From positions 1 to 19,192 of the forward strand of contig CAYGFI010000094.1 of NCBI GenBank assembly GCA_964349045.1: a stretch of DNA of 19,192 nucleotides. Reading direction: 5' to 3'. A model generated the notes under the pieces. It was not told where the DNA came from. It did not search any database and worked only from the letters and a program-made list of their open reading frames with translations. A program made the translations under genes and the position numbers. This DNA is from JACJXF01 sp964349045. Lineage in GTDB: Bacteria > Bacteroidota > Bacteroidia > Bacteroidales > GCA-2748055. Position 1 is the stretch's first letter, and the number at the start of each line of letters is the position of its first letter. This document shows, one piece after another, positions 1 through 7,567 of this stretch.

Positions 1-60
1 CGCCTCCGCAGAGTAGCTTCAGCGCTCGCGGAAAGCTTCGGCGACACGCGGAGTGGGAGA
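1..60. repeat. GC-rich short tandem repeat remnant
   Basis: The first 60 bases are much richer in G+C than the AT-rich DNA after them. The ten-base word AGCTTCAGCG at 15-24 recurs with one change (AGCTTCGGCG) at 34-43, so the unit is about 19 bases. An outer inverted pair, CTCCGC at 4-9 and GCGGAG at 48-53, could close a hairpin. No reading frame is supported here or in 61-174. It is probably the end of an intergenic repeat cut by the window edge, but the family is not recognised. Confidence 0.4.
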
Positions 61-174
61 CTTAATCACGTAATTATGATGTGTGGAGTTAGGATGAAGT
101 AATCTCTTTAGGTAAAAGTGATACTGATATGCTGTTGGAAAACTTTTTCAACGTGATAGAAAAAAATTCCTTCC

Positions 175-1404
175 TTATTCATATTCAGGATTTCCAACTT
201 TACCAATAAATAGTATCGCGTTGCTGGTTTTTTCGCGGATTGCAAAAACAAAGGGATGGTCAGCAGTAAAGTAAGTTTTATCGTCCGGACCTGCTGAAGT
301 CAATTCTATTTCAACCACTGTAACAGCTGCTGCTTCAGTGCCTTTTTCATTTACATCAATAAATGACTGGTGAATGACCCTGGATATTAAAAGATCGCCT
401 CCAGGGTTAATACCTGTAAGATCGGCCATATCGCTGAAGGCAACACCTAATCCCATATTCTTCAATGGATCGTTCAGAAGCTCCTTGTAACCAAATTTGA
501 ACTTTGGCAGTGTTACAATTACTTCTTTTTCAGAAAATCCGGCTGTCCAATCTGCAAAATTTTCGGCTGTCAATAGGGTAATAATATCATTCGTAGTCTT
601 GTTGCTTTTGGGAAGAAGAATGCTCATGCTGAATTTTTTGTTTCCATAGGGCAGATCAATAGCTGTAAAAAGGTCGTTTGAGAGATATGCCACATCAGAC
701 TGCATTTTCATATAGCTGGCATCAGTGGATGACGCATCCTCTTTAATAAAAGTTCCGGTAAATGACTTTGTTTCATCAAACTGATAGGTCCATGTACCAT
801 TAAAATATATGGCATTGATAAGATACATAACCGCCTGAGCGGATATCTCATCCAGGACGTCTTTGATTTTGTCATGGGTTTTTAAGGCACACCAGTCATT
901 TATGATATCTTTTGCACCCGGATCGCTGAAATCCAGATCCGTTACTTCAGCATTATAGAAAGTTTTATTGGTGTTGATAAATGTCGGCAAAACATCAAAT
1001 CCCCTGCGGTACCAGATCGAATTGGCAATTTCCATGATTACCTTCGGGTCGGCCTGTAAAATATGGTTTATAAGCGCCTGGTGAATTGTGTTTATTTCAT
1101 CCCGGGTGTAGCCGCTGAATCCCATAGTTTCTTCAAAAGCGGTTTTTGTATCGCCATTTGCACCATTGTAAGTCATACCTAGTGCAACTGCAACGCTTAC
1201 AGGTGAAATCATCAGATTTTCAGGAGCTTCGTCCATATTAATGACTTCCCTGAAAAGTTCAAGACCAAACCGTGTATCTGCTTCAATTAACTCAGATGCT
1301 TTTTTATTATTCACCAGGTCAACGATGGGAGTATCGTTCGTTTTTTCTTTATTACATGAAAAGAATAATATTCCGGTTGCGATAAATAGAATTAGTTTTT
1401 TCAT
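175..1404 (-). CDS. Serpin-family protease inhibitor, lipoprotein
   Basis: This encodes a 409-residue serpin, the family of suicide inhibitors that trap serine or cysteine proteases. The N-terminus is a lipoprotein signal, with the hydrophobic run ILFIATGILFF and a lipobox FSC placing the lipid on Cys17, so the protein should be exported and membrane-anchored. The serpin body follows, with the signatures NAIYFNGTW (about 197-205), DHPFVFAIR (382-390) and FIGKVGNPE near the end. The reactive loop runs from about 353 to 370. Its hinge EKGTEAAAVT has small residues, as in inhibitory serpins. Counting from Gly355 as P15 puts P1-P1' near Thr369-Ser370, within a residue or two. The ATG chosen gives an intact signal peptide. 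Its minus-strand neighbour starts 2.7 kb upstream and the two may be independent units. The target protease, host or self, cannot be read from the sequence. Confidence 0.93.
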   Translation of the reverse strand: MKKLILFIATGILFFSCNKEKTNDTPIVDLVNNKKASELIEADTRFGLELFREVINMDEAPENLMISPVSVAVALGMTYNGANGDTKTAFEETMGFSGYTRDEINTIHQALINHILQADPKVIMEIANSIWYRRGFDVLPTFINTNKTFYNAEVTDLDFSDPGAKDIINDWCALKTHDKIKDVLDEISAQAVMYLINAIYFNGTWTYQFDETKSFTGTFIKEDASSTDASYMKMQSDVAYLSNDLFTAIDLPYGNKKFSMSILLPKSNKTTNDIITLLTAENFADWTAGFSEKEVIVTLPKFKFGYKELLNDPLKNMGLGVAFSDMADLTGINPGGDLLISRVIHQSFIDVNEKGTEAAAVTVVEIELTSAGPDDKTYFTADHPFVFAIREKTSNAILFIGKVGNPEYE

Positions 1405-1511
1405 TTTATAGTAAGATAATCAATTAGTAAAATTACACTTTATCAGTAAGATGCACAAACATGGGTTTGAGTTGCGTTCTCTGAAATTTTTGTTTTAAGA
1501 AGATGAGGTTT

Positions 1512-4094
1512 CTAAATCGAAAACCAATAATTAATTTTTATCAGGAAAAAGTTTCCGGGATGTATTTTCCACATCTGGTTCATGGAAGTGAAAATATCGG
1601 AATCCACCGGGCTCGCGAATCCGGTGCGGTCGTCACTCCAAACCAGGTATAGGAAAGAACCCGGCCTGAACTCCCACTTTGCCACCATATTGGAACGGAA
1701 TTGATGAAAATTGAAGTCGGGGTTCTCTAATGGATCCGTATAAGGGATAAACCTTGCGTTATAGTCATCAGAAAGCGGATCAGTGACCTGTTTGTATTCA
1801 GAGAAATTGCCTTTTGAAACAAACGGGCTTCCGTAATACTGAAATGAGAATTCAGGTGTGAGGCTGTAATCAAGCCTGAAAGTCAGACCCAGCGTTTGCT
1901 GGTCTATCTTTCCAAGAATATACCTGTTTCCGGCAGTCTCTTCCAGGGTTGTAACATATTGCAGGTGATCAGTATTCCGGTTGAATTTAGCGGATATACC
2001 TATCCTGAGAGTATTTAAGGGCCTGATGGTGATTGCCTGTGACAATGAATAAATCCTTGCAGAATTTTTAAACCTTTGCATATAATCATAGGAGAATTGG
2101 GCAAATACCGGTCTTGAAAAGTCGGTTCGAAGTTCTCCGAATGAAAGCAGGTATGATGGTATTTTCATATCATTTCCCCCCCTTAGAATGCGGGTATCCA
2201 GACTGTTTGAGTCCCATATAAGGTTCAGGCCGGAACCCCATTTATTCAAAAATTCGGAACTGAATGAGAGATGGCTTCCTGATCCAAGATATGTTCCGTC
2301 AAAATTCCAGCTGTTAAATTGCTCCAGGAAAACCGTATATGAACGGAATATTGAAACAGGCTGAACCACAAAGTATGATATTACACTTTCCTGCCTTACT
2401 CTGTCGGAAGCCTGCATATACCCCAGATCATTAAGTTCAAGTCCCGGGGAATACCAGCTTGCTCCGGTTGAATATCGCCAGAGCCCGGAACCTTTTCCAA
2501 TTCTTGCCCTGCCCCCGAATCCGCTGAGTTGAGTAAGTGTTGTGTCATAACCCAGGTATCCTGCCCCGGGACGCTGATAATACCTGGCAGATGATTCCTG
2601 CAGAGTCCTGATAGCAGAATTTGCTCCCTGCACATAACTTCCAACCATTCTTGCATCAATGAAATACTTCTTTTCCTTCCACTGATGCAGGAGATCAACC
2701 CCGCCGGTATAGGAATCCCGGCTTAGAAAATCAAGATGGCTGTCATTTATAAACCGGTTTGCAGAGGTCAGTATACCCCCTATAACAGTGGTGCCTTCCT
2801 GATAATCCTGTTGAACCCTTGCAACTGCGTAACTGGTAAGAGGTTCACTTGCTTTTTTGCTCCTGTTCCCGTTAAGGTCACTCAACTGGGTATATTCCGG
2901 AGCGGTTATGCTCTGAAGAAATCCTACTGAAAGTCCTTTTGAGGTTTTTCCGCTTAATTTTACAGCGCTCAGGATTGTCGTACTGTTTGGGGATTTTGTA
3001 AATAAACTGTCATTCCCCCGGATTGAATAAGAGGGAGAATGGCCAATGCGCCTGGAATAAAAAAGGTTGAGATCATCAAACTCGTATTTAAATATATTTT
3101 TTGCTTCGAGGAAAAAGGGGCGTTTTTCGGTATAGAATGTTTCAAATGCAGTAAGGTTCATTACCGAGGGGTCAGATTCCACCTGGCCAAAGTCGGGATT
3201 AATGGTCATATCGAGGGTAAAATTGCTGGATAAGCCCAGTTTAACATCAAGTCCTGCATTTCCGTTCCATGTTCTTCCCTTGTCTGCAAATGGATTTCCC
3301 GCCTCTTTTTCAAAAGTACTGAGCTGGCCAAGGGCGTATGGCATAATTTCAAGACGCCGGGACTTTTTAAGCCCCCTGATCCCGCGCAGTTCGCCAAAAT
3401 TGTAAAGCATTCCGGGTCCTGTAAGAGTCTGATATTCCCAGTCACTTTCTTCCGCTAACCTGCCAATCCATCGCCAGACATGCAAGCCCCAGACCTGTTC
3501 ATGCTCATTGCTATAGCGGAGCTGGTTTAGCGGGATTTCCATTTCTGTTGTCCAGGCTGAGTCCTCGAAGGCCACTTTCCCTTTCCAGACAGGATTCCAG
3601 TTAACATCCATAACCATTGGATTTGAAAGCACCAGGTCAATCTTCTGACCATAAGCTGTTATGTCGAATTCGAAACCTGTTCGATGATCGTGGTAGCTGT
3701 CAAAGTTTATACCCATCATATCACCCATTAATTCATCGCGAAGGCCGGCGAATCTCTGAACTTTATCAACATCATCGTCCCGGGCCCTTATTGCAACGTA
3801 TATGCATTTATCGTCATAAAGAACCTTAAATTCTGTTGGAAATGTCGGTGTTCCTCCCTCTAAAGGTATCCACTGAATGAAATCTCCTGCCCATTCGCCG
3901 GTATTCCAGCATTCATCGTCCAGGTAGCCATCAATTACTGGTTTATTGGTGCTGAGTCTTAAAGTGTTATATACCTTGAGAACCTTTTTGCTGGTGGGAT
4001 TAAGTGTGCTGTCACTGGTTTGCCGGGACTGAGAATTTGCATTTAAAAAAATGACAGAAAAGGCAAGGATTAATAATGAGGTTTGAAAATTCAT
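1512..4094 (-). CDS. DUF5916 / CBM9-like outer-membrane protein
   Basis: This 860-residue protein has a cleavable signal peptide (residues 1 to about 22, ending LNANSQS). A carbohydrate-binding family 9-like domain spans about 45-240 (KPVIDGYLDDECWNTGEW; YDDKCIYVAIRARDDD). A long beta-rich region then carries the family phrases NPDFGQVESDPSVMNL and FYTEKRPFFLEA (about 298-332) and ends in an aromatic C-terminus (NYWFSI), typical of an outer-membrane strand. This is the DUF5916 architecture common in Bacteroidota. The family's function is not well established. A surface or outer-membrane role, perhaps in glycan or peptide handling, is inferred from the domains only. The gene diverges from the sigma-factor gene across a 192-base gap that must hold promoters for both. 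Its promoter is not clear, with only a weak TATCTTTA on the minus strand at 4136-4129. Confidence 0.88.
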   Translation of the reverse strand: MNFQTSLLILAFSVIFLNANSQSRQTSDSTLNPTSKKVLKVYNTLRLSTNKPVIDGYLDDECWNTGEWAGDFIQWIPLEGGTPTFPTEFKVLYDDKCIYVAIRARDDDVDKVQRFAGLRDELMGDMMGINFDSYHDHRTGFEFDITAYGQKIDLVLSNPMVMDVNWNPVWKGKVAFEDSAWTTEMEIPLNQLRYSNEHEQVWGLHVWRWIGRLAEESDWEYQTLTGPGMLYNFGELRGIRGLKKSRRLEIMPYALGQLSTFEKEAGNPFADKGRTWNGNAGLDVKLGLSSNFTLDMTINPDFGQVESDPSVMNLTAFETFYTEKRPFFLEAKNIFKYEFDDLNLFYSRRIGHSPSYSIRGNDSLFTKSPNSTTILSAVKLSGKTSKGLSVGFLQSITAPEYTQLSDLNGNRSKKASEPLTSYAVARVQQDYQEGTTVIGGILTSANRFINDSHLDFLSRDSYTGGVDLLHQWKEKKYFIDARMVGSYVQGANSAIRTLQESSARYYQRPGAGYLGYDTTLTQLSGFGGRARIGKGSGLWRYSTGASWYSPGLELNDLGYMQASDRVRQESVISYFVVQPVSIFRSYTVFLEQFNSWNFDGTYLGSGSHLSFSSEFLNKWGSGLNLIWDSNSLDTRILRGGNDMKIPSYLLSFGELRTDFSRPVFAQFSYDYMQRFKNSARIYSLSQAITIRPLNTLRIGISAKFNRNTDHLQYVTTLEETAGNRYILGKIDQQTLGLTFRLDYSLTPEFSFQYYGSPFVSKGNFSEYKQVTDPLSDDYNARFIPYTDPLENPDFNFHQFRSNMVAKWEFRPGSFLYLVWSDDRTGFASPVDSDIFTSMNQMWKIHPGNFFLIKINYWFSI

Positions 4095-4237
4095 AGTAAT
4101 TATAGCAGTCTATCCGTTAATTGGCTCATAAAGATAATATTTCAGAAATATCAAGCTATATATCCCCCGAAAAAAAATAATTACGCAACCCTTTAGTAAA
4201 AACTTTCATCTCTTATTAAAATAAAAGAGAATAGGTA

Positions 4238-4268
4238 TTTGTCCAGCCTGTTCAATGTTATACTTTTA
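4238..4268 (+). promoter_or_regulatory. Bacteroidota-type promoter for the ECF sigma gene
   Basis: TTTG at 4238-4241 and TACTTTTA at 4261-4268 are separated by 19 bases, matching the TTTG / TAnnTTTG pattern of the Bacteroidota housekeeping sigma factor with one mismatch. Transcription would start near 4275, about 12 bases before the TTG start codon. Confidence 0.5.
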
Positions 4269-4286
4269 GATAAAATTTACTGAGAG

Positions 4287-4838
4287 TTGGCGGACGTACC
4301 TGAAAAAATAATTGAAGGCTGTAAAAAGGGACGAAGCCGGTACCAGGAAGAATTGTACCGTTTTCTTGCCCCAAGGATGTATGGACTTTGTCTGAAATAT
4401 GCTAACGACAAAGACGATGCAAAGGATATTATGCAGGATGGATTTATAAAGGTTTTTCAGAAAATAGATCAGTTTGGTGAAAAAGGTTCTTTTGAAGGCT
4501 GGGTCCGGAGGATAATGATCAACACCGCGTTGGAAAAATATCGCAGCCAGGTGACCATTTACTCTTTGGATGAGAGAATGCCATTGTCGGATGAGGGTGT
4601 CCACAGTTCGGTAATTGAGGATTTATCGGTAAAAGACCTGCTGGGGCTTATCAGGCAACTTACTCCCAAATACCGCATGGTTTTTAATCTTTATGCCATA
4701 GAAGGGTATAACCACAAGGAAATAGGGGAGATGCTGGGAATTTCAGAGGGAACTTCAAAGTCGAATTTATCCCGGGCCCGGTTGAATTTACAGGAAAAAG
4801 TAAAAGAGCTCTATAGCATTAAAAGGGATGCAAAGTAA
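4287..4838 (+). CDS. ECF-type RNA polymerase sigma factor
   Basis: This is a 183-residue sigma-70 family factor of the extracytoplasmic-function class. Region 2 lies at about 22-90 (EELYRFLAPRMYGLCLKY, DDAKDIMQDGFIKVF, GSFEGWVRRIMINTALEKYR). Region 4 lies at about 118-172, with a helix-turn-helix at YNHKEIGEMLGISEGTSKSN. There is no sensor extension. The start is TTG at 4287. An in-frame TGA lies two codons upstream at 4281, and the next ATG (residue 31) would cut into region 2, so TTG is the best start. A purine-rich GAGAG sits immediately before it. The last codons overlap the next gene, implying translational coupling with the membrane protein that follows, its probable partner or antagonist. 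The regulon is unknown. Confidence 0.93.
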   Translation: MADVPEKIIEGCKKGRSRYQEELYRFLAPRMYGLCLKYANDKDDAKDIMQDGFIKVFQKIDQFGEKGSFEGWVRRIMINTALEKYRSQVTIYSLDERMPLSDEGVHSSVIEDLSVKDLLGLIRQLTPKYRMVFNLYAIEGYNHKEIGEMLGISEGTSKSNLSRARLNLQEKVKELYSIKRDAK

Positions 4839-6258
4839 AATGACAGACGCAAATAACCATATGGACAAGATTTTCAGGGACAAGCTGGGTGATTTCCAGG
4901 AACAGCCCCCTGAAGAAATCTGGAATGGGATTAAAGCCGGGTTGAACGATAAGCCTCGTCGCATAATTCTTATCCCTCTCTGGCAGGCAGCAGCAGGTAT
5001 GGCATTACTTATTACCGCCGGAAGTATCTTTTTTTATCTTAACCGCCCTGTTCAGAACCGGTTGGCTGATGAATTCTCAATTGTACCACAAAATATCCAG
5101 GCTCCATCAACTTTAGATAAAACGGTACTTCCTGAAAACCAAAATGAAATACTTACAAATTCGAAACCGGGAGAAAAGCAGGAAAATAATTTAGGCTCTG
5201 TTGAACCAGTTGAGGAGAAATCAAGTCTTATCCACATGGCAGAAGCTGAAAAGCTTATAATTACTGAAAACAGTAATGATGTTACCCGGGATGATTATAA
5301 TACTGAACCTGGTTTTACATACCGGCTTTCACCTGATTTTATGCCTGATGCATATCTTCAGTCAGTGAAACAGGATGAAATCCCCCGAAATAAAAAATCC
5401 GTAACAGCAAGTTGGGATATGCTCACCCCATCAAGTAATTCAGATAATGAAGAGGAAGTAATAAACGACCGGTTATTGCTTACAGCCCAGGTTTCTCCAA
5501 CCTATTCATACAGGGATATTGGAAATATCGGGTCAACCGGTTCAGGGCAGTTCAATCAATATGAGTCGGGTAAAATCAGTTATTCCGGAGGATTACAGTT
5601 TGGGTATAAAACAACCGAAAGGCTCAGTATTCATACTGGTCTTATGTATGCTCAACTGGGTTATAATGTTAACCAGGTGGGTAGTTTTAATGTAAGCAAA
5701 TCGAATGCTGAGACTGATGTTTTAGCCGCTCCTGAGAAAGTCAGTACAGTATATGCCGCGAAAAACTCTATTGGAACGATTGGTTCAACTTCCGCCACAG
5801 AAGATTTTATTGGAAGTAATAGTAATAGAAATAACAGTCAGGATTTCTATTCAAATCTTCCATTAGGAGTTAGCCCAAACCTTGACGTTCAGTCGGTTGG
5901 AAAAATTGAACAGTACTTTCAATACCTCGAGATACCATTTCTTCTGAGATACAGGATTTTTGACCATAAGCTGGGAGTGAATCTTCTTGGGGGGGTGAGT
6001 ACAAATATTCTTGTTGGTAACCGTGCAATCCTTACCACAGATGAACAGAGCAGCAATATTGGAGCTTCAGGTGATATCAGGTATTTTAATTACATGGGAA
6101 ATATGGGTCTTGGCTTCGATTATAATATTGGAAAAAATCTGCTTTTCATCATGGAACCACAGTTTAAGTATTTCCTGAATTCCATCAACCAGAGTAAGCT
6201 TATTTCTAACCGGCCCTATATGCTTGGGATGTTTACGGGAATTAAATTTATTTGGTGA
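4828..6258 (+). CDS. Anti-sigma-like one-helix protein with PorT-like beta-barrel domain
   Basis: This 476-residue protein begins with a short charged N-terminal segment (1-43, with PPEEIWNGIKAGL). A single hydrophobic helix follows at about 46-70 (LIPLWQAAAGMALLITAGSIFFYL), then a low-complexity, Asn/Ser/Glu-rich linker to about 210. The C-terminal 260 residues alternate as beta strands and end in an aromatic residue (GMFTGIKFIW), like PorT-type outer-membrane barrels. Proteins with this layout often follow ECF sigma genes in Bacteroidota. The N-terminal segment is then assumed to hold the sigma factor, with signal coming through the membrane part; that role is inferred. Two starts are possible: ATG 4828, overlapping the sigma gene by 11 bases, or ATG 4840, one base after its stop. 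AAAAGGGA lies just before 4828 and would be well placed for 4840. No conserved anti-sigma zinc motif is visible. Confidence 0.8.
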   Translation: MQSKMTDANNHMDKIFRDKLGDFQEQPPEEIWNGIKAGLNDKPRRIILIPLWQAAAGMALLITAGSIFFYLNRPVQNRLADEFSIVPQNIQAPSTLDKTVLPENQNEILTNSKPGEKQENNLGSVEPVEEKSSLIHMAEAEKLIITENSNDVTRDDYNTEPGFTYRLSPDFMPDAYLQSVKQDEIPRNKKSVTASWDMLTPSSNSDNEEEVINDRLLLTAQVSPTYSYRDIGNIGSTGSGQFNQYESGKISYSGGLQFGYKTTERLSIHTGLMYAQLGYNVNQVGSFNVSKSNAETDVLAAPEKVSTVYAAKNSIGTIGSTSATEDFIGSNSNRNNSQDFYSNLPLGVSPNLDVQSVGKIEQYFQYLEIPFLLRYRIFDHKLGVNLLGGVSTNILVGNRAILTTDEQSSNIGASGDIRYFNYMGNMGLGFDYNIGKNLLFIMEPQFKYFLNSINQSKLISNRPYMLGMFTGIKFIW

Positions 6259-6327
6259 CCTCCCCCGGCTCTTCCTGAGGAGGCGAGGCAGAATACTGAA
6301 AATCAGGTTTATTCTTTTTTTCTGCCT
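6259..6327 (+). terminator. Possible hairpin terminator after the sigma/barrel pair
   Basis: Directly after the stop codon lie two inverted pairs: CCTCC 6259-6263 with GGAGG 6279-6283, and AGGCAGAA 6286-6293 with TTCTGCCT 6320-6327 (26-base loop containing a run of T). Either could end transcription before the arsR promoter. The loops are long, so this is tentative. Confidence 0.35.
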
Positions 6328-6349
6328 GTTGAGGAAATCCGCGAAAATT

Positions 6350-6396
6350 TTTGAATTTTAGAAACTTTCCCTACCTTTGTTCGGTATTTAACGAAC
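6350..6396 (+). promoter_or_regulatory. arsR promoter with ArsR-type operator (site 1)
   Basis: TTTG at 6350-6353 and a perfect -7 element TACCTTTG at 6372-6379 are 18 bases apart. The last G of the -7 element is also the first base of a palindrome, GTTCG 6379-6383, an 8-base spacer, and CGAAC 6392-6396. The operator covers the expected transcription start and ends three bases before the ATG at 6400. Bound repressor would block initiation, which fits autoregulation. Confidence 0.78.
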
Positions 6397-6399
6397 TAT

Positions 6400-6699
6400 A
6401 TGAATAAAAAACAACTATTTACGGAAGAACAGAAAAAGGCAGCCCGTTATGCCAAGGCTATGGCACATCCGGTACGCATGTATGTTCTCGAACTATTATC
6501 GAAACAGGCCTGCTGCTATAGTGGTGATCTTACGGATGTGCTTCCTATAGCAAAATCTACTTTATCCCAACATCTGAAAGAATTGAAGGATGCGGGATTG
6601 ATACAGGGTGAGATTGAAGCGCCGAAAATAAAATACTGCTTAAATAAGGATCATTGGGAGGAAGCAAAGCTTTTATTTAAAAAAAGATTTGATTTTTGA
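6400..6699 (+). CDS. arsR: ArsR/SmtB-family transcriptional repressor (first copy)
   Basis: This is a 99-residue winged helix-turn-helix protein of the ArsR/SmtB family. It has the typical AMAHPVRMYVLELL helix (20-33), then the recognition helix AKSTLSQHLKELKDAGLI (51-68) and a wing. Family members release DNA when a metal or metalloid binds. The classical ELCVCDL site is absent. A vicinal pair, Cys38-Cys39 (QACCYSGDL), lies at the equivalent place, with Cys80 after the wing, so a thiol-based metalloid sensor is plausible. Its own promoter carries a palindrome that recurs before the two following transcription units, making this protein the likely regulator of the cluster. The ligand (arsenite, organic arsenical or another metal) cannot be told from the sequence. 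Confidence 0.92.
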   Translation: MNKKQLFTEEQKKAARYAKAMAHPVRMYVLELLSKQACCYSGDLTDVLPIAKSTLSQHLKELKDAGLIQGEIEAPKIKYCLNKDHWEEAKLLFKKRFDF

Positions 6700-6733
6700 T
6701 TTTTTTTAAAATACAGTTCGTATATTTGCGAAC
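6695..6733 (+). promoter_or_regulatory. Promoter and ArsR-type operator (site 2) for the thioredoxin/arsF unit
   Basis: The palindrome GTTCG 6716-6720, 8-base spacer, CGAAC 6729-6733 repeats site 1 exactly in arms and spacing. The spacer itself is TATATTTG (6721-6728), a perfect -7 element, so the operator sits on the promoter. An upstream TTTG at 6695-6698, 22 bases away, overlaps the arsR stop region. A further CGAAC half-site lies at 6736-6740. Confidence 0.78.
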
Positions 6734-6755
6734 TACGAACAATAAATTATTTATT

Positions 6756-6998
6756 ATGAACATTAAAATTTTAGGTACCGGTTGCTCCAGATGCAAATCA
6801 CTCGAACAGGTTACCAGGAATGCCGTTGCAGAGATGAACATTACAGCAAATATCGTAAAGGAAGAAGATATTGTTAAAATAATGAATTACGGGGTTATGC
6901 ACACCCCTGCCCTGGTAATTGATGAAAAAATTGCCCTGAGCGGGAGAGTGCCATCTTTAACGGAGATAAAAGAAATATTAACCAAATACACAAAGTAG
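6756..6998 (+). CDS. Small thioredoxin-like disulfide protein (ArsE-like position)
   Basis: This is an 80-residue cytoplasmic protein of the minimal thioredoxin fold type (Thioredoxin_3 / redox-active disulfide protein 2). It has the redox pair GTGCSRC at Cys10 and Cys13 and the cis-proline loop HTPALVID around Pro51. There is no signal peptide. The frame stays open 60 bases further upstream, but a start at 6696 would lie inside the arsR gene and upstream of the operator/promoter, so ATG 6756 is chosen. It sits three bases before arsF and probably shares its mRNA. In described ars clusters a protein like this accompanies ArsF and ArsG as a partner in reducing nitro-aromatic arsenicals; I recall the name ArsE for such a partner but am not certain it applies. 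Likely role: passing electrons from the cytosolic thiol pool to ArsF/ArsG or directly to an arsenical. Confidence 0.85.
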   Translation: MNIKILGTGCSRCKSLEQVTRNAVAEMNITANIVKEEDIVKIMNYGVMHTPALVIDEKIALSGRVPSLTEIKEILTKYTK

Positions 6999-7001
6999 AT
7001 T

Positions 7002-7424
7002 ATGAGAACTATTAAAATTCTATTCTCGATTTCCTTGTTTTTAGCAGTTTTTTCCTGCAATGGCCAAACAAAGAAAGAAGCAACCAAGGCTGTTTCAGCC
7101 AGTACGGTTGAAGCATATTATTTCCATTTTAATGCCCGCTGCATGACATGTAAAACAGTTGAGGCTCAGGCACTGGCTAATATTGAACTGCTGTATCCTG
7201 AACTGGTTAAATCCGGACAAGTCAGTTTTACCTCTGTAAATCTTGATGACCCGGATGGGAAAATTATCGGTAAAGATATTGGCGTCAGCGGTCAGACTCT
7301 TTTACTTGTAAAGGGAGATCAAAAAATCAATATTACCAATGAAGGGTTTATGTATGCTGTAAGTCAGCCGGAAAAGTTTAGAGCGATTATTAAGGAAAAG
7401 GTTGACGGATTGCTGGGAATTTAA
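7002..7424 (+). CDS. arsF: ArsF-family thioredoxin-like lipoprotein
   Basis: This 140-residue exported lipoprotein has a hydrophobic signal with lipobox AVFSC, lipidated on Cys19. The mature domain carries a CxxC at Cys47/Cys50 in the phrase YYFHFNARCMTCKTVEAQA, which I recognise as the signature of the family named nitrophenyl compound nitroreductase subunit ArsF. The later part (FTSVNLDDPDGK, SGQTLLLVKG) fits a thioredoxin-like fold, with the usual cis-proline position occupied by SGQT. Family assignment is fairly secure. The reaction, reduction of nitro groups on aromatic arsenicals, comes from published naming and not from this sequence. Its position between the CxxC protein and the CcdA-like ArsG suggests it receives electrons on the outer face of the inner membrane. 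Confidence 0.85.
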   Translation: MRTIKILFSISLFLAVFSCNGQTKKEATKAVSASTVEAYYFHFNARCMTCKTVEAQALANIELLYPELVKSGQVSFTSVNLDDPDGKIIGKDIGVSGQTLLLVKGDQKINITNEGFMYAVSQPEKFRAIIKEKVDGLLGI

Positions 7425-7562
7425 CAATTCAATAATTCGACAATGTGAAAATTTGATAATGTGCTAAGGTGACAATTCGACAATTGTTCAATTTAAGCAT
7501 GAAATGGAAAGCTTAGTCCATTAGCCCATTAGCATATTAGCATATTAGCACATTAGTACATT
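7424..7562. repeat. Array of degenerate 8-bp units between arsF and arsG
   Basis: The gap is built of octamers in register. From 7424 there are nine units resembling ACAATTCG / ATAATGTG (7424-7495). After about 24 bases, five exact-register units ATTAGNNN run from 7520 to 7559, preceded by a degenerate CTTAGTCC at 7512-7519. The two blocks are partly inverted copies: AATGTGCTA at 7458-7466 pairs with TAGCACATT at 7546-7554. The block ends six bases before the arsG start codon. Similar AT-rich octamer strings occur between genes in other Bacteroidota, as far as I recall; their function is unknown. Confidence 0.75.
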
Positions 7563-7567
7563 AAAAC

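Noticed and set aside
6696..6755. Longer N-terminus for the small thioredoxin-like protein
   Set aside because: The extension would start inside arsR, run through the operator and -7 element, and add residues unlike the family; ATG 6756 gives the normal 80-residue length.
7424..7562. CRISPR array or simple microsatellite
   Set aside because: Units are only 8 bases with no spacers of CRISPR length and no cas genes, and the letters vary too much for a plain microsatellite.
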